From: Thiemannella venezuelensis | GTDB lineage: Bacteria; Actinomycetota; Actinomycetes; Streptosporangiales; Streptosporangiaceae | Length of the DNA stretch: 64,000 nt | Assembly: GCF_014203605.1 (NCBI RefSeq) | Contig: NZ_JACHJJ010000031.1 | Coordinates: 1-64,000 of the forward strand | Direction: 5' to 3' | Shown here: one piece after another, positions 60,931 to 64,000 of the stretch | Layout of the letters: every line of letters begins with the position of its first letter | How positions within the stretch are numbered: the stretch's first letter is position 1 | The notes under the pieces: model-generated | What the model was told of the DNA's origin: nothing | Databases searched by the model: none | Seen by the model: the letters and a program-made list of their open reading frames with translations, nothing else | Translations under genes and position numbers: made by a program

Positions 60931-61821
60931 ATGCTTCCCGAAGCGCTGAGCAAGGGGCCCTTCCTAACCCGGGACGCGCTGGCCGCAGGCCTGACCTATC
61001 ACCAGCTCCGGAGCTCCCGATTTCGCCGGATATATCGCGACGTGTATGTGCTCGACGCAGTTCCCGACTCCCTCGACCTACGCTGCCGGGCGGCCCGGCT
61101 GCTCCTGCCCCGCAGCGCGGTCTTCTGCGGCCTGACCGCCGCCCGGCTGTACGGCGTCCCGGTCCCCGAGCACGACACCCTCCATGTGGCCCTGGCGCCG
61201 GTGCTCGGCACACGGCCCCGGATCCGGGGCGTGCAACCGCACGCCCATGCCCACTGGCGGCCGGCCGAACTCAGGTTCCTGAACGGCCTGCTCGTCCCCC
61301 GTCCCGAACCCCTGTTCGCCGAACTGGCGGGCCTGCTGTCCCGCATCGAGCTCATCATCGCCGGCGACCACCTCACCCGCTCCTGGACCACCCCGGTCGC
61401 GATCGGTGCCTGGCTCGCCGCCGCCCGCGGCTGCAAGGGCCTGCCCGCCGCCCGCGCCGCCCTCCCCCACCTGGAACCGGAGACCTACTCCCCCATGGAG
61501 ACCCGCCTGCGCATGCTCCTCGTCGACGGCGGCCTGCCCCGCCCCCTGGCCAACGCCCACGTCCTCGACGAGACCGGGCAGCGCATCGCCCAGCCCGACC
61601 TGTACTACCCGCAGGCCCGGCTGACCATCGACTACGACGGCGCCCACCACGACCGCGACCCCCGCCAGGTCCGCCAGGACCGCGACACCATGCGCCTGCT
61701 CGCCCTCAACGGCTACCTCGCCCTGCGCTACGACGCCCGCATGGTGCTCGGCTTCCCCCGCGAGATCGTCGCCGAGGTCCGCAACGCTCTGGCCGAACGA
61801 TCGAGGGAGGGGTGCCGTTAA
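60931..61821 (+). CDS. AbiEi-like/DUF559 endonuclease-fold protein
   Basis: 296 aa from ATG 60931. The N-terminus resembles AbiEi antitoxin-type winged helices (GPFLTRDALAAGLTYHQLRSSRFRRIYRDVYV). The C-terminal part is a DUF559/VSR-like nuclease fold with PDLYYPQARLTIDYDGAHHDRDPRQVRQDRDTMRLLALNGY: Asp, Glu/Asp and Gln-rich catalytic pattern. Such genes are scattered widely in actinomycete genomes, often in accessory regions. No AbiEii partner is present. Confidence 0.8.
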   Translation: MLPEALSKGPFLTRDALAAGLTYHQLRSSRFRRIYRDVYVLDAVPDSLDLRCRAARLLLPRSAVFCGLTAARLYGVPVPEHDTLHVALAPVLGTRPRIRGVQPHAHAHWRPAELRFLNGLLVPRPEPLFAELAGLLSRIELIIAGDHLTRSWTTPVAIGAWLAAARGCKGLPAARAALPHLEPETYSPMETRLRMLLVDGGLPRPLANAHVLDETGQRIAQPDLYYPQARLTIDYDGAHHDRDPRQVRQDRDTMRLLALNGYLALRYDARMVLGFPREIVAEVRNALAERSREGCR

Positions 61822-61910
61822 CGCTGCTGTCACCAAGTGCCAAATAGTTGATCATGCCCTTTGAATTGGGCCTATGCGGCGAAAACATGACTGCGGCATG
61901 CTAGGCGGCC

Positions 61911-62699
61911 ATGGAGCGTCCACCGGTAGGGATGGATGAGCTGGTCGAGCACTGGACCGTGCTCAGCGACGAACAGAACTTGATCGCCACCAAGCACGGC
62001 GCGACCCGGCTGGGGTTCGCGTTGCTGCTGAAGTTCTACACCCGCCATGGCCGTTTCCCCCGCGGCCCGGCTGACTTCCCCGATGAGGTCATCGACCACC
62101 TCGCCCGGCAGATGAAGGTGCCGGCTGCTGACGCGGGGGCCTATGAGTGGTCGGGCCGCACGGCCGCACGTCACCGCGTGGAGATCCGCGCGCATCTGGG
62201 GTTTCGGGAGTGCTCGGTGGCCGATGCCGACAAGCTGACCGACTGGCTAGCGGCGAACGTGGCCCATGCCGAGCGTGATGCCGATCGGGTGCGCGCCGAG
62301 CTGCTGAAGAAGATGCGCGCCGAGCGGATCGAGTCCTCCAGTGATGGGCGGATCGGGCGGATGGTGGCCTCGGCGTTGCGCACGGCTGAGGCCACCTGGT
62401 TTGTCACGATCGCCGCGCGGCTGGATGCCGTGGCCACGGCTCGGGTGCTGGCGCTGGTCGGCTGGGGTGAGCAGGAGGAGGGGATCGAGTCCGCCGGGAA
62501 CGCCGGGAACACGGAGGGCGCCGGGACCGATGATGGGGCGGAAGACCCCGACTCCCTGCTGGCGCTGATCAAGTCGATGCCGGGCAACGTCAGCCGCGAG
62601 TCGATGTTCACCGAGATCCGCAAGCTGCGCGCGGCCCGCGGCGTCGGCCTGCCGTCGGGTCTGTTCGCCGATGTGGCGCCCAAGGTGCTGGCGGCCTGA
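61911..62699 (+). pseudogene. Truncated Tn3-family transposase (N-terminal DUF4158 part)
   Basis: 262 codons, compared with about 1000 for a complete Tn3 TnpA. The DUF4158 domain is intact (VEHWTVLSDEQNLIATKHGATRLGFALLLKFYTRHGRFP) and the next segment continues to LFADVAPKVLAA. The protein then stops at the junction with an integrase fragment. The DDE catalytic domain is lost, so it is inactive. Typical of a deletion between two mobile elements. Confidence 0.85.
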
Positions 62700-63232
62700 T
62701 GGGCCGCCGCTCCGAACTCGTCGCCCTGAACATCGCCGACCTGGCCGTCACCGCCGACGGCCTGGAGGTGCACATCGCCACCAGCAAGACCGACCAAGAC
62801 GCCCGCGGCGAGACCGTCGCGGTGCCCTACGGCTCCCACCCGCAGACCTGCCCGGTGCGAGTACTGCAGGCCTGGCTGACCCTGCTCGCCGAGCGCGACA
62901 TCGGCTCCGGCGCGCTGCTGCGCCCCATCGACCGCCACGACCGCCTCGCCACCGCAGGCCGGGCCGGCCGCGGCACAGGAGAGCGGCTGACCGCCCAGAG
63001 CATCAACCTCATCGTCAAACGCGCCGCCGCCGCAGCGCAATTGCCCGACGCCGAGACCTACAGCGCCCACTCCCTGCGCGCCGGCGGCGCCACTGCCGCG
63101 GCCAAGGCCGGCGCCCCCATGTCGGCGATCACCGCCCACGGCCGCTGGGCCGAAGGCTCCCCCGTAGTTGCCGGCTACATCCGCCAGGCCGACAAATGGA
63201 ACGACAACCCCCTGCGCGGCGTAGGTCTGTAG
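62699..63232 (+). pseudogene. Truncated tyrosine recombinase/integrase (C-terminal catalytic part)
   Basis: 177 codons beginning at an ATG that overlaps the transposase stop. The catalytic domain survives from the first Arg (GRRSELVALNIADL) through SKTD, HSLRAGG (His-x-x-Arg) and HGRWAEGSPVVAGYI with the Tyr nucleophile. The N-terminal DNA-binding and core-binding domains are absent. Either an integrase brought in by another element or the resolvase of a Tn3 relative; no att site is visible. Confidence 0.85.
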
Positions 63233-63342
63233 CAAGGTTTGGCGTTGCCGTAGGTGATCTGAGGCAATTAGGGGCGGCCATGGCCGATCGCATCTTGTCC
63301 GTGCCCGCTATCTGATAGCACTACGAGGAACGGCTTACGCCC

Positions 63343-64000
63343 TCACGACTCCCCGTAGTCTTCCCACTGCCCTCTAACCACCCCGTCGGAATCCGGCACC
63401 ACGGCACACCACTTAGACAACTCCGATTCCCTAAGCATGAGTGAAAAACCCTCGGCAGTTACCTCGGAGAGATCATCGGCACCAAATGGATAGGCGCGAT
63501 AGGCCAGTTCCCCGGGTGACAGCGGAGCTTTGAAGGAGGTGAAGTCGTCATCCAGCAGAGCTGGTTCGATCCGCAGGTCCGGATCGGCAACAACGCAGAG
63601 GAGGGACCGGGGCCGGACGGCGTAGGCGATCTCCGCAGCGTTCTCCGGGGTCACCCGAAACCATCTGCAGCCGTAGGCCCCGTATGCCCAGCGTTCGCAC
63701 AACAGGATCACACTCTTGGTGGCAGCCTGCACCGTTGCCCAAAATCTGTCGTCCGCAGCAGCATCGACAAGTCTCGGCGCATCTACGGGCTCCGGCGCCG
63801 CAGTACACCAATCGAGACTCAATTCCCTGCCGTGGAGCCCAGTCAGATCATTAGCCAGCCTCGACGTCATATAGAGATGCATATTCCCATCCCATCCCGT
63901 CTCGACGCGAAGCCTTCCTTCCTTGGAGAGCCGACAATATGGCCCGTCTCCGACTGCCATACCTACGGCAAGGTCCACCGCTTCTGCTGTTTCGATTTCC
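63343..64000 (-). CDS. Hypothetical protein, possibly cut by the right edge
   Basis: A 211-codon frame starts at GTG 63978, but the frame stays open to the window end (EIETAEAVDLAVGM), so the true start may lie outside. ATG 63960 is another option. The protein is acidic and soluble with WCTAAPEP, WAYGAYGCRWFRVTPENA and SKWCAVVPDSDG. I do not recognise it. GC is lower than in the rest of the window, suggesting recent acquisition with the neighbouring mobile remnants. Immunity-like proteins look similar, but this is a guess. Confidence 0.5.
   Translation of the reverse strand, partial: EIETAEAVDLAVGMAVGDGPYCRLSKEGRLRVETGWDGNMHLYMTSRLANDLTGLHGRELSLDWCTAAPEPVDAPRLVDAAADDRFWATVQAATKSVILLCERWAYGAYGCRWFRVTPENAAEIAYAVRPRSLLCVVADPDLRIEPALLDDDFTSFKAPLSPGELAYRAYPFGADDLSEVTAEGFSLMLRESELSKWCAVVPDSDGVVRGQWEDYGES

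Noticed and set aside
1-64000. tRNA, rRNA or phage structural genes
   Set aside because: None seen on either strand. The only mobile remnants are the TnpB-type, Tn3 and integrase fragments listed.

Overview
The window is about 72% GC, with strong GC bias at third codon positions, frequent GTG/TTG starts and dense operons. This fits a filamentous actinomycete. The large flagellar and chemotaxis gene set points to one with motile spores, such as a motile Streptosporangiaceae or an Actinoplanes-like organism; the genus cannot be settled from sequence alone.

Layout. 1-14.9 kb is signalling: a partial chemoreceptor with an RsbW-like ATPase; an operon of two receiver proteins, a HEAT-repeat membrane protein, a family 2 glycosyltransferase and a sensor kinase; a secreted zinc protease; a response regulator/kinase pair; a GGDEF-EAL protein; and a chemoreceptor. 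15-20.6 kb has an MFS transporter and a compact chemotaxis operon (cheB-cheR-cheY-cheX-cheY plus a CheX-like protein). 20.8-26.6 kb is accessory: a PIN toxin/RHH antitoxin pair, a WYL regulator divergent from a VOC protein, an HTH protein, split RibD-like enzymes and a soluble PAS chemoreceptor. 26.7-34.4 kb is an exopolysaccharide-type locus: two DUF2334 proteins, a processive GT2, a small membrane protein, a lipoprotein and WecB. 34.4-37.3 kb holds a sugar-binding lipoprotein with its own chemoreceptor. 37.4-37.9 kb is a TnpB-type IS remnant. 38.2-44.4 kb has flhA, a degenerate flhF, a PilZ gene and another chemoreceptor. 44.6-49.4 kb mixes hypothetical, secreted and peptidase genes. 49.6-59.4 kb is a flagellar operon, flgB-flgC-fliE-fliF-fliG-fliH-fliI-fliJ-(NlpC/P60)-fliK-flgD-flgE. 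59.6-64 kb ends in a TetR unit, a DUF559 gene beside a perfect 28-bp inverted repeat, and truncated Tn3 transposase and integrase genes.

Two signals tie the window together. First, ten sites of the form CTCA - 16 nt (once 17) - NCCGAT lie in the right orientation just upstream of chemoreceptor, flhA and flgB units. They look like promoters of a FliA/WhiG-class flagellar sigma factor. The same motif precedes a zinc protease, a Lys/Ala-repeat secreted protein, an MFS transporter and a D,D-peptidase-like protein, which suggests these belong to the motility regulon. Second, two copies of a roughly 175-nt leader on the minus strand precede the two exopolysaccharide units. They keep loop and junction sequences while their stems change in a compensatory way, so they are candidates for an undescribed structured RNA or riboswitch. 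Secreted c-di-GMP-linked genes (GGDEF-EAL, PilZ) sit among the motility and polysaccharide genes, consistent with a switch between swimming and attachment.
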